Shown here piece by piece: positions 13,401 through 25,400 of a stretch of 64,000 nucleotides of DNA. Origin of the DNA: Dendrolimus kikuchii (taxonomy: Eukaryota; Arthropoda; Insecta; Lepidoptera; Lasiocampidae); contig CM034406.1 of NCBI GenBank assembly GCA_019925095.2, positions 15,865,388 through 15,929,387 of the forward strand, written 5' to 3'. The stretch's first letter is position 1. Every line of letters starts with the position of its first letter. Position numbers and translations under genes: made by a program. The notes beneath the pieces were generated by a model. The model saw nothing but the letters and a program-made list of their open reading frames with translations, ran no database searches and was not told where the DNA came from.

Positions 13401-16400
13401 TCTACGTACCTTTTATACATCTTCGGCTTAGCCGGAGCGGTATCCAGTGCCTTCTGCTCGAAGTCTTCCATAAAAATATTTTTCCTTCCACCCATTTTAA
13501 TATTATATAAAATTATTAGAGCTAGGCATGTTTGCTGAAGAGTTTCTTGCGCCGCTTCTTCTCTTCAAGCCATAACATGTTGCGAAGCGGTAGTAAATTA
13601 GATTAGGCTCCCATAGATTAAATAATAACCATAAACAAAATTAAAAATTAAATAATTAAAATTAATAAGTTGGCGGTAGGCTAAATAAAACTTTAACAAT
13701 ACTCGTTGACACTTGACATCTTTGTCTTCCGTGATCACGGCCACTGAAAAGTGGCCGAAACGTCGGAAAAACCAAAATCAAATAAAATTACCGCGCTTAA
13801 AACCGTTAAAACGTAGTTTTATTATGTATACAAGTCGCGAAAACTTAAGAAAATATTAAGGTGAAATAAATTTTAATAGTATAGTATTTATTATTAGAAT
13901 TAATCTTAATTGATAGATACCTAGTTCCAATAGAATGATGTTATCATTTTTATATTAGATGAAATTAGTGTGGTCCAATGCTTGATGCACTAATTTTTTA
14001 AGGGTTTTCCAACTATACTATGCGATCAACCTTTTTTTTTTCAAGCTAAGAGCATAGTGTTGTGGTATGGCTCATTCATAAGTGAGTCCTGTGAGTACTT
14101 CATTCAACTCGCCACTGTGAATTGTGAGAATTGAATTCCACTCACAGTGCTGAGTTGATGTTGTCACTCACTACTGTGACTTGAATCAATGACTCGCCCA
14201 ACTCACTTATGAATGAGCCATACTACAACACTATGCTCCAAGTTTGCAACATAATAAAGGTTAATCGCAGCTGTCATTTTAGTCGACGTAATTAAAAATC
14301 CAAGTATAGATTTTTATTTGATTTCTGATTTAAATGCGGCTTGAGAAATGGTAAACATGAAAAATTTCAATTCTCAGCAAATGGGTGGGTCTCCATTGCC
14401 CGGGGGCGTCGGCGTGGGTGGCATTGGCGCCGCGCCACAGCTGGTGGTGCCACCTCATCACCAACCTCTACGACTGTCTCCGTTGCCGCATCAGGGTAAG
14501 CATTCTATTTCTCCTTTTTTCGCTTGTGCTACACTCTTATTACCACTGGACAGGTTGCTGTAATTTTTTTTTTTTGGCGTATTTGCATTAATTTAAATAA
14601 AAATGAACCTGAGATACATAAATATGAAGAAAACAATTATTAGCTAGAATTGTTGCTGGGGAGTTCCTTGCCGCTTCTTCGCCCTGAACAACGATAACAC
14701 GTTGCGAAGCACATAGAATAGGAAGTACAGATAAATTAGTTTTGAGACGTTTTTGCGTTTGTAGTAGTGTACGGTCGGCACATAAATAAATAAACTAATA
14801 CTTCTTATATATTTTTATAGGCAGGTACATTATATGAAACTAATAATATTAAAAGATATTAAAATAATAAATATTAATATTTATCATACTCTACATACGC
14901 AAAAACGTCTCGAAGCTAATTTACCTGTGAATTTAAATGTTAACTTATATGTATGGTCTTCAAAACAGGTTTTCCGGTGGAATTTACTTTGAATAAAAAC
15001 TATCGAGTTTGATAGTCAAGCTGCTAAGTGTAACAGTAATTTGCAAAACATGATATGTAACATCTACGTGTTTTTTATGCCAGATTTTCTATAGGCATCC
15101 GGATAAAAGGGGCCCACTTGATGACAAGTAGTTACCGTCGGCCATGGATATTGCAACACCAAGGGTCCTACCAAGATGCCTTACTAAAACCTTGTCACTG
15201 ATGACAGTACTTATTACTTAGATGTGTTGTCCATGTCATTGACACTTTAAATATCTGTTTATGTTATAGTATAATACTCAAGCTCAGTAAGATTCTTTTG
15301 ATTTAAAAAAGTATTGAATCATAAAATATTGGTTGCAAATCCAGTGGTGTTTTACTATATCAAAACGCAAGAGAAGAAAGTCCTTATAGCATTTTTTGCT
15401 GAGCGATTGTCATCAGGTGTTTTTCTTTAATGTTTTATATCAAACAAAAATAATTGTTGCTGTTTATTGTTAAAATGAATTTATGTGCATGGACGCAGCA
15501 TTCTGTGTTTCGCCAATAATGGCGACCAGCCCAAACACGTTGACGGTGCATCATCCAGGTAGTGTTTTACTTATTATCATCATTAATTAGATTGATTTGC
15601 TAAAAAACCACGAACATGATGTCGCTACCATGCTTTTGTTTATTGTTCAAGTCAAACATTAACAGTGTAGCCTTGGCGAAAGCTGTGATTATTGAAGTAT
15701 AGTCTTTGAGATTAATTATTATGGTCGATTTTCGAGCACGGGCGACTTCTAGTATAATTTGAATATACGTATATAAAATGTAAAATATTTCTGTATTTAC
15801 CTGTGTGTTTTGTTAATAAATATGAGCAAATTAACTTCACTCGTGATTTTAACATAATAAAAATTGAAAAACGAATTGTCAGGAGCCTTAAAAACAGACG
15901 AGCGTGCATGACAAGAGTTATGAATGTCAAAGAAGCAAGTGAGGTGTGTAAGAATAAGCCTAAATGGCTCTCTGTTGTTCGTGCCTACCCCGTAAGGGAA
16001 CTGGCGTGAAGTTTTTTTTTTTTTTTTTTTTTATTGCAGGAGTTCAGCAGACAGGCAGACGGCCCACTTGATGGAAAGCGGTTACCATCGCCTATGGACA
16101 TTTGCAACAACAAAGGTGCTACAAATGCGCTGCTGCTCTCTTAAAGGAGACTGGAACCTGGTCACTAATGCCGGAACACAACACAAGGTTGTTATGGCGG
16201 CATACTCTAGACCAGGGGTGGTCGCCATCCAGTCGAGCAAATGCCCTACCACCTGGCTGTGGGTTGTTTAGTCGCCTCTTACGACAGGCCGCCAGGCCGC
16301 AGGAAATTGTATTCTTTCTCCGTTCCTGCGCGGATAAAATTATGTATGTATGTAAAAATTGAAATCAATTTCGTACCAATTCTTTGTTTTGTTTTAAGAA

Positions 16401-19400
16401 ACAGAGTGTTTGTTGTTAGTCCCTATGTATAAATGAGCGGTGTGTTCCCAAGGCGTGCCGGCGCGCATTCCGTCCCCGCGCGAGCTGGCCGCGCACACGC
16501 AGTCGATAATGCAGAACGCGCTCATCAAGAAGAAGCTCGAGGAGCAGCGTGAGAACTACCGCCGCCGCCACGAGATGCAGCACCAGCCGAAGCAGCCCAC
16601 GCCGATATCGTTCACGCCCACATCGGTGAGACTAATCAAATAAAAATTATACTAAAATAAAACGAACCAAACTAATAAGTAGATAAGAAAAAATTAACAA
16701 ACAACAAAAGCGACATCAAACTAAAAAGTAACATAAATATGTGTTCTCAACATGTTGAAGTTGAGAAAGAGAACAATATTAGAGGCGACACCAAAAATCC
16801 ACCAGCTTAATATAATTCTGGTATTGTTTTAAGCTTGTTTTTTTTGTTTGTTATTTATTTACCTTGTTTCTCAAATAATCTGTTATTTATATATCGTTAA
16901 ATTAATATATGTATATATGCTTAATATTGGTTGTGTATGAATTTTTTGTTATAAATATTTGTAAATTTATGGAACTAATTTTTAATAATATAAATTTAGT
17001 AAAATCACTAAACATATCGAGTTGGTATTACAATTAAGGAAATTAGAGTAAAATACAACAACATGTAACATACAACATGTTTCTATTTGATTAGGAATAA
17101 TAAATTGGTTTAAAAAGCTTTTGTTCAATAAAAAGTCTTAAATAAAAAATAAAAACAAAACCTGCCTGCAAAAAAGACAATTTAAAAGTAATGGACTAAA
17201 AACCATTAATTTTCTGTCGCTTTATAATTTGCAATCAGGTCCCGCCTGCTACTAATCTTAATGCGGTTATTTAACTTAGGCTTTCAGCTCATAATATAGT
17301 CTGTTAAACCTAAGTAGAGTTTACTTTTGTCTTTGTTTGTTTTCGTTCCTTTTATTTTCTATTCTCAATTTTTTTCGGTCCTTTTAGTGCCTTACTTTTA
17401 AATTGTTATTTTTTTGCAGTCAGGTTTTTGTTTTCTTTTATCATTTATTTTATTTTTCTCTTTATTAAATTTACTGTACAAATTCGACACCTCTACAGAT
17501 TTATTACGTTATAGAGAGGTTAGTCATTCTTAGCTTATATTCCATGTTTAAGATCTAGTCTTAACTATCTGACGGCCTAAAGCGGGGTCCACTTTGGAAA
17601 ATCGCTTAGTGAATTTGGAACATGTATAGATACACTGGTGGTTCTTTCTTAAATTATCGTTTCCACCTCTGTCATTTTGTAAGGGAGAGAGAGGTTCTTT
17701 TGTTTCTTTTTTTTAAATGTGGGCATCGTTTTTTTTTTCTTTTTCAACAAAAATCTTACAATCTATACAATTACGATCCTAATTACTAAGAACATAATTT
17801 TTATATAGTTTTGATAAAATGCCAAAAGGTACATAATTTTAAATAAGCTACTGTTTAACTATTATTTACAAATTTTAACGTCTACTTGTTTTTTTTCGGA
17901 GTACAGCAGATAGGCTGACAGCCAAACTGTGACGGAGAGTGGTTACCGTCGCCTATAATCATTTGCAACACTAAAGTTGCCACCGGGCGTGCTGGACTCG
18001 TAGACGGGGCTGGAAGCTGGACACTAGTTCCGGAACACAACTCAAGGTTGTTATGGCGGCATGCTCTAGACCATAGAGGTGGTAGCCATCCAGACAGACA
18101 AATGCCCTACCACCTGGCTGAATTCAGACACTGGTGGTGAAACGTAGCATAAAATTCTACTTTATGTTATTACTTGTCATGTTCATCATATGAATCTGCG
18201 AAGATGACCTCTTTAGGCCGTCTGTAACAGTCACAAAAGATGTAAGAGAATTCATGTAAGAAATGTTGTATGAAGGTGTTGCGTAAGATGACCGCCGAGA
18301 AGGAGTGCGAGCCTGCGGGAGGCAAGCAGCAGTGGGCGCAGCCCCCGAAGGCGCCCCAGGGCAGGCCCATCGTCAAGGTATGCAATAAGAATTATTATAA
18401 TATAATAAAGCGGATTTTTTTTGGGACCCATACAGGGAGTGGTGAGCCACCGTCTGCCCATTTTATCCATGTTCTTCGAATGTTGCGACGGGCAGACGCC
18501 ATAGTCCCCATAGACCCAGATCCCTATTTACACTAACAGTTCATCCCAATAGCTCGATACTTTCTCTTCTCATTTGCTACAGTAGTCCTACACTGACCTG
18601 GGCTGGTCCTTGGGTGCATTTTTATATGGTGTAGACAGGGATTATCGTCGGTCAGTGTCACGCCACATTTACTTCAAATTTGTCAATGGGCCTCTACGTG
18701 TTGTCCTTCCTATGGCTCCACGCAAGCCCTCTAAAAGTCCGGGTACATTTCTATGGCCCGTGGTCTTCAAGGACATATAATAATTTCCAAGTTTAATGAT
18801 GGAAAACCTACAGCTAATTGCTACAGTCGACTCTCGATAATTTGACATTCGTTGATTTGAATATCTTGATAATTGGTTTTTTTTTCCCGGTCCCTTGAAA
18901 AATGCTCGATAAATTGAATAGAATTAATATTAATTAGTTCCCCCCGCAATTTGAAGTTGAACTTGAAGGAATAGTATCGTGCTCGCCAATACGCAATAAT
19001 CTGAAGTCCGGGATTCCTTGCTCTCTATATATACCCTACGCTTGTACGCTCCTAGAACTGACACAGGTGACAATTTCTTCTTAGCTCTCATCTATCGTAA
19101 ATTCATTGGTCAATGATAGATTGAAGTCGCTCTCTCAACAGAAAATTATGGAGTTTTCAAAATGAACATTGTGATTAAGTATGTATATAAAAATGTTTAA
19201 AATAATAAATCACAAATTTTGATCAAACTCTCGTTTATTTGATTTTTTTCTTTCCCTATCTTGGCTATAAACTCCTGTTTTCTTGAATTATTGGTAATTT
19301 GAAATATTTTTCTTGTCCCCTGAGTGTCAAATTATCGAGACCGTGATTGTAATGTGACTGTAATATGATTTATTATTATCAGATAATCAATTACAGGTTT

Positions 19401-22400
19401 TCGATTATCTTCTCCACCTTTGTTAGTATCGGTGACTGTGGCAAAAGGGCTTTTGTTTATATATACCAGTAAAAAATATCCGTGCAGGAACGGAGAAAGA
19501 ATACAATTTCCTGCGGCCGGGCGGCCTGTCGTAAGAGGCGACTTAACAACCCACAGCCAGGTGGTAGGGCATTTGCCCGACTGGATGGCTACCACCCCTG
19601 GTCTAAAGAATGTCGCCATAACAACCTTGAGTTGTTTTGTTGTTGGCATTAATGACCAGGTTCCAGTTTCCCTTAAGAGAGCAGCAGCGCATTTGTAGCA
19701 ACTTTACTGTTGCAAATGTCCATAGGCGATGGTAACCGCTTTCCATCAAGTGGGCCGTCTGCCTGTCTGCTGATCTTCTACAATAAAAAAAAATAACGAC
19801 GTCAACGATTAACTATGTTAGTTAGTATATATACATACGTCATCTGTCAATGTTCCATGTCATTAACAATGTCGTATCTCAAGTAACCTATTAAACATTT
19901 GGCTATGTTTGGAATTTTATTTAGCCATTGTCATGTATATTTTTTTTTACTGCTAAGCCTTTTTTTATCATTTACTTTACTAAATATTACAATCTAGCCT
20001 ATAGAGGCTAATCAGTAATTTAATTTTAACCTAATATTCTACGCAATGAAATATACCTAAGAATGACTAAGTAAAATGCCAATGGACACCCCCATTGGCG
20101 TTTTACTTAACCATTCTGTTATACACGTATTCTCTTGTCATAAACATTACTTATGTACTGTTTTTATTTTTCATTATACTATACAGTACAGTACATTAAC
20201 TCAGTTTATACTCAACTTTTTAATTACCTGGACTAAAATGATAGTTGCAATTGACTTATTTTATATTGCAAGCTTTGAGCATAGTGTTGTGGTATGGCTC
20301 ATTCATAAGTGAGCTGTGTGAGTCGTTGATTCAACTGACATAACTCACTTATGAAGGAGCTATACTGCAACACCTATGCTCCAAGCTTGCGAAATAAAGG
20401 AACGCCCTTTAGTAAATCACAACGCCCAAAATGCTCCGTCTGCCGTTCCACCGCCGTTTTTATCCGTGCAGGAACGGAGAAAGGATACAACTTCCTGCAG
20501 TCGGGCGGCCTGTCGTAAGAGGCGACAGAACAACCCACAGCTAGGTGGTAGGGCATTTGCCCGACTGGATGGCTACCACCCCTGGTCTAGAATATGTCGC
20601 CATAACAACCTTGAGTTGTGTTCCGGCATTAGTGACCAGGTTCCAGTCTCCCTTAAGAGAGCAGCAGCGCATTTGTAGCACTTTTGGTGTTGCAAAGTCC
20701 ATAGGCGATGGTAACCGCTTTCCATCAAGTGGGCCGTCTGCCTGTCTGCTGAACTCCTGCAATAAAAAATAAAAAAAAAACCACATGGCGACCACGGTCG
20801 TTATTTTCGTGGCGAGAAAACGTCATAATTTTCGCCCACGCATCGCTTACAACGATCCACGGCAAGAGGTGAGCCGAATAACCGTTCCACTTGAGTTTCC
20901 GACTGTGACGCCGGCAAGCAAGTGGAACGTAGCCAAAGAAAGTCGATTGCAGCTGTCATTTTAGTTCAATGAATGAACTTTAGTTATGAATGTCTAAGAA
21001 GCAAGTGAGGTGTGTAAGAATGAGCCTGAATGGCGCTCTGTTGTTCGTGCCTACCCCGCAAGGAACTGGCGTGAAGTTATGTATGTATGTATTTTAGTTC
21101 AAAATCAGAGTATAGTTCTTTTGAGTGTTCGCACTACGATTGTGGTGTCGACCAATTGGTTTGCTCGATATTCGCATGAAACCTCTTCGTGGGCTTCTGG
21201 ACAGGTTTGTCTATTAAAAACAAAGTATTGAATTTCCGAATGGTGTTTCAAGGGTAACCAGAGCGGTGCAGTGCCGCCCATGGGCTATGCCTCATCACCG
21301 GCCGATTATCAACACAACTATCTCAACCAGCAGCAGGTATAATTTAATTTTATTCTAAATTTTAGTTCATTTTCACGACAACTTGGTTAAAAAAAATAAT
21401 GAAGTGACTGGTGTTATACCATTTATGCAATACAATATTAATGTTGTTATTGTATGGCTACTGAAGGTCGGCTCCTATATCTTACCGACCGTTCATGTAT
21501 CTTATTATTGGTTAAAAATTGACATAAGATCCATAGGACCATGCATAAATTACGTTAATCGTCAAATCTCCGTTTTATCCGTGCAGGAACGGAGAAAGAA
21601 TACAATTTCCTGCGGCCGGGCGGCCTGTCGTAAGAGACGACTTAACAACCCACAGCCAGGTGGTAGGGCATTTGCCTGACTGGATGGCTACCACCGCTGG
21701 TCTAAAGTATGTCACCATAACAACCTTGAGTTGTATTCCGGCATTAGTGACCAGGTTCCAGTCTCCCTTAAGAGAGCAGCAGCGCATTTGTAGCAACTTT
21801 GCTGTTGCAAATGTCCAAAGGCAATGGTAACCGCTTTCCATCAAGTGGGCCGTTTGCCTGTCCGCTGATCTCCTGCAATAAAAAAAAAATTGGGTGTCGA
21901 TGAACAGCGCGTTCCTTTAGTAGCTCACAATATCCAAAATGCTCAGTCTGCCATTCCACAAGGCAACCGCGGTCGTTATGGTCGTGGTCGAAAACGTCAC
22001 TAATGACGTCATAATTTTCGCTCACGCAGCGCTCACAGCGGCCCATGTCAAGAGGTGGTCGAATAACCGTTCCACTTGAGTTTACGATTGTAACGCCGGC
22101 AAGCAAGTGGAACGGAAAAAATCGCGGTCGTGAACGTGGACGTTGTGAGCTACTAATGGAACGCGCTGGAAGTGTGACATTGTGTCACAAGGGGTGAGAG
22201 GATTCTAAATTTCGTGACGTCACATTTCAAAATCTGTTATATTAAACATTAAAACACGAAATTTAAACTATTAACGAAAACCTTCAAAATATTTTCAACT
22301 ATATTTTTACATAAATGTGTATAAATTATTAACAAATAATTTATGTGGAAATAAAACTAATTACGAAACTGCTCTTTTAATTTGAATAGTTTCTTGACGT

Positions 22401-25400
22401 AAAACTGCATAATATGTGATGTGACACTAGGGAAGGAGGAATCTCACGAATGTGACAACGAGGGGGAGGTGTCACAAAGCATGAAATTCGTGTAACGTGA
22501 TTTGTGGATGGTCCCTATGTCAAAATTCAACCGACCTAAATCGAATAGTACGATTTAGGAACCGGCCATAAACGAGTTAATATTAACATTACTTAATGTC
22601 TTGAATAACTACATAGGCGGGTTGCTAAGTATTGGGGGAGAGGAGTGGAGGAGGGGAGAAGTGCCAAAAATGGCATAATTGACCCTACCCAAGTAATGCT
22701 CTTTAATTTGATTTTCAATTGTAGCAAATGGCGAGTGGTGTTCGTCCGTTCCCACATGCTCAGCAAAGGCAGCAACACTCTAATTCGGTAAGTCTTATTT
22801 GATATTATATATAACTAGTGGTCGTAATTCGACCATAATTAATTTAAACTATAAGTTTGAACATTATTAAGGTTCTATTGTTAAAGACTATATTTGTATA
22901 ATCACAGATTTTACCAAGGCTGTTATTTTGACTTGAACAATAAACAAAAGAGTATATATGCGTGTTGTTTCAAATACATGGTAGTGTGTGTGTGTAAGGC
23001 TTTTTTTTATTTGATGTATTTTTCATGCATAGTTAAAAAAAATATTAGCATTCTGCACTCCTTATCTATATAAACTACCTGTAAGTGTGCGAAATTTCAT
23101 ACTCCACCGTCCGCGCAATTTTCATATTATGTAGCCATACAATAACACGTTGCGAAGCGGTGTATATAGATTAGGAAGTAGATTTAAATTTTGACTTATA
23201 TGGACGACCTTGTATAAGTATTCTCAAGTGGAACTTATTTTAAATGACAACTTTTGAATTTGAATCTGAATAATAATGTTATTGTATACAACAAACAATA
23301 TTTCTCGATAGCTTAAGAATGCTTGCTGGAATCATTTATCTTGATTACAGTGTTAGGGCCGGCTCGATCGTTGTGATACCACGTTGTCACGGAATATCTG
23401 CGTGAAACGGTTAGCCTTGTGCTGATCGTTATATCCCTCTTTCTCATCGTTCTATCCCTTCCTTTTTTATCCCATCCTGAAGGCTGGTAACGCGTTGGCT
23501 TAGTCCCCGATGTTGCAGACGTCTGTAAGCGACGGTAAACACTTACCAAGAGCTGGGCCGTCTGACTACTTGGCTATACCCCATTCACGATAACTTGACG
23601 CAGCGAGGTTAGCAACAATCAAAAATATTAACAACTAAATCTAAAATTAAAAACAACTAAATCGGGATAATTACTAGAAAATTCCAACAAATATCTGCAC
23701 AAATAAATTAAATTGTAGTGTCTCTGTAATGTCAAAATAACAGCTTTTTACTAAATGCATATGAATGTATATACAGTATTTATATCAAATAATCAATTTT
23801 TTTTAATGTTGTCTGTTCCGGCTAATTTTTGAAACGGCTGGTCGGATCTTGACGGAACTTTCATTGGCAGATAGCTGATGTTATAAGGAGTATCTTGACT
23901 AATTTTATTTTAGAAAGAATAATTGAAAGGCTCACCCGCACGCCGTTGCGGCATCGGAAGGCAAATTAAATTAAATCCACGCAGACGAAATCGCGGGTAA
24001 AACAGACATTTAAGAATAATTTACATTTTGTAATAATCTCTATTTATAACCTATTTTATAACATAATATTAAGTAATGTTCATTTTTGTAAGAAAGAGAG
24101 TGTCGGGGTGAAGGTAAGGAAAGGAGTGCTCCGGTGGTTCGGGCATGTGGAAAGAATGCATGATGAAAGAATGACTAAACAGATATACAATGCAAAAGTG
24201 GATGGATGCAGAAATCGTGGAAGGCCACGACACACCTTCCATGATCAAATTGATCGTGTACTGGCGGAGGGTGATGTCAGGAGCCTTAAGAACAGACGAG
24301 TGTGCATGACAAGAGTTATGAATGTCAAAGAAGCAGGTGAGGTGTGTAAGAATAAGCCTGAATGGTGCTCTGTTGTTCGTGCCTACCCCGCAAGGGAACT
24401 GGCGTGAAGTTATGTATGTATGTTCATTTTTAAAATTTGGTTACCCTGCGCATTAAGTTATCATGAACGGAGCATATTACGCTATTCTGCACTTAGCTAA
24501 CTAAGTACCTACTTACTGTTCTCTCCGTGCAGGAACGCAGAAATAATACAATACGGTCTTGTGGCTTTGCTTAAGAGGCGACAAAACAACTCACAGCCAG
24601 CTGGTCTAGGGTATGCCGCCATAACAAACATGAGTTGTGTTCCGGCATTAGTGGCCAGGTTCCAATCTCCCTTTACAGAGCAGCACATTGGTAGCGCCTT
24701 TGGTGTTACGAATGTCCATAGACGATGGTAACCGCTTTCTATCAGGTGGGCCGTCTGCCTGTCTGCTGAACTCGTGTAATTAAAAAAAGACAAATCTGTC
24801 TGTATGCGTGCAGGTTGGTATATTGTGGTTTTTTTTTGTATTGCAGTATAACAATATAAACAATATGAACCGCGGCATGGGCGGCAGTACGACGCTGCAG
24901 CAACTGCTCGTGCAGTCGCATCAGAGGAGCCTTAATGGTATTTTATTTTTGTTTCATATATGACTTTGCACTGTGTTTGAATAGAGACAAGTAATAGAGT
25001 CAATTATTTATGAATATTCAAGTTTTAAAATAATATTCAAGTTAACTAACGCCTACAATCATATATAAGTAACAAAAAGTTGTCGTAAGTTTGTTTGCCC
25101 CCCGCAACTATTTATTTAAAATGTAAAGTTGCGGGTTAAATCTAAAACAATTCTTTCTTTCTATTTTACTTACTTTTTACATTCGAAACGGATGCGATAT
25201 AGATATACGGCACATTTATTTATTATTTGAGATACAAAATTAACTTTGGGTGGTTATAAAAAAATAACCACGAAGGCTAAGGCGGGTGCTCCCCTTCGCT
25301 TCACACCCGCCTTAGCCTACTAACCTATATTAAAAAAGTTCGGATCTGTTTATAATATATAAATGTGCCGTATAACTATACCCCACCCTTTGAAACTTCT

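Larger units (their letters stand above)
12084..13871 (-). mobile_element. Penelope-like retroelement with 14-bp target duplication
   Basis: A compact Penelope-like element (PLE) in a 4E-T intron. It is bounded by the direct repeat aaggtgaaataaat (12084-12097 and 13858-13871). The outer arms are exact inverted copies of 349 bp (12096-12444 and 13477-13825), the usual PLE long-terminal-repeat arrangement. A 32-base tail (13826-13857) lies between the right arm and the right target copy. Inside is one minus-strand ORF with the end of the PLE reverse transcriptase and a GIY-YIG endonuclease. The absence of mismatch that I can find between the arms indicates a recent insertion. Confidence 0.92.

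Noticed and set aside
16014..24790. Repeated, spaced copies considered as an array such as CRISPR
   Set aside because: The repeats are about 300-bp SINEs with A-rich tails in both orientations at irregular spacing in a eukaryotic gene.
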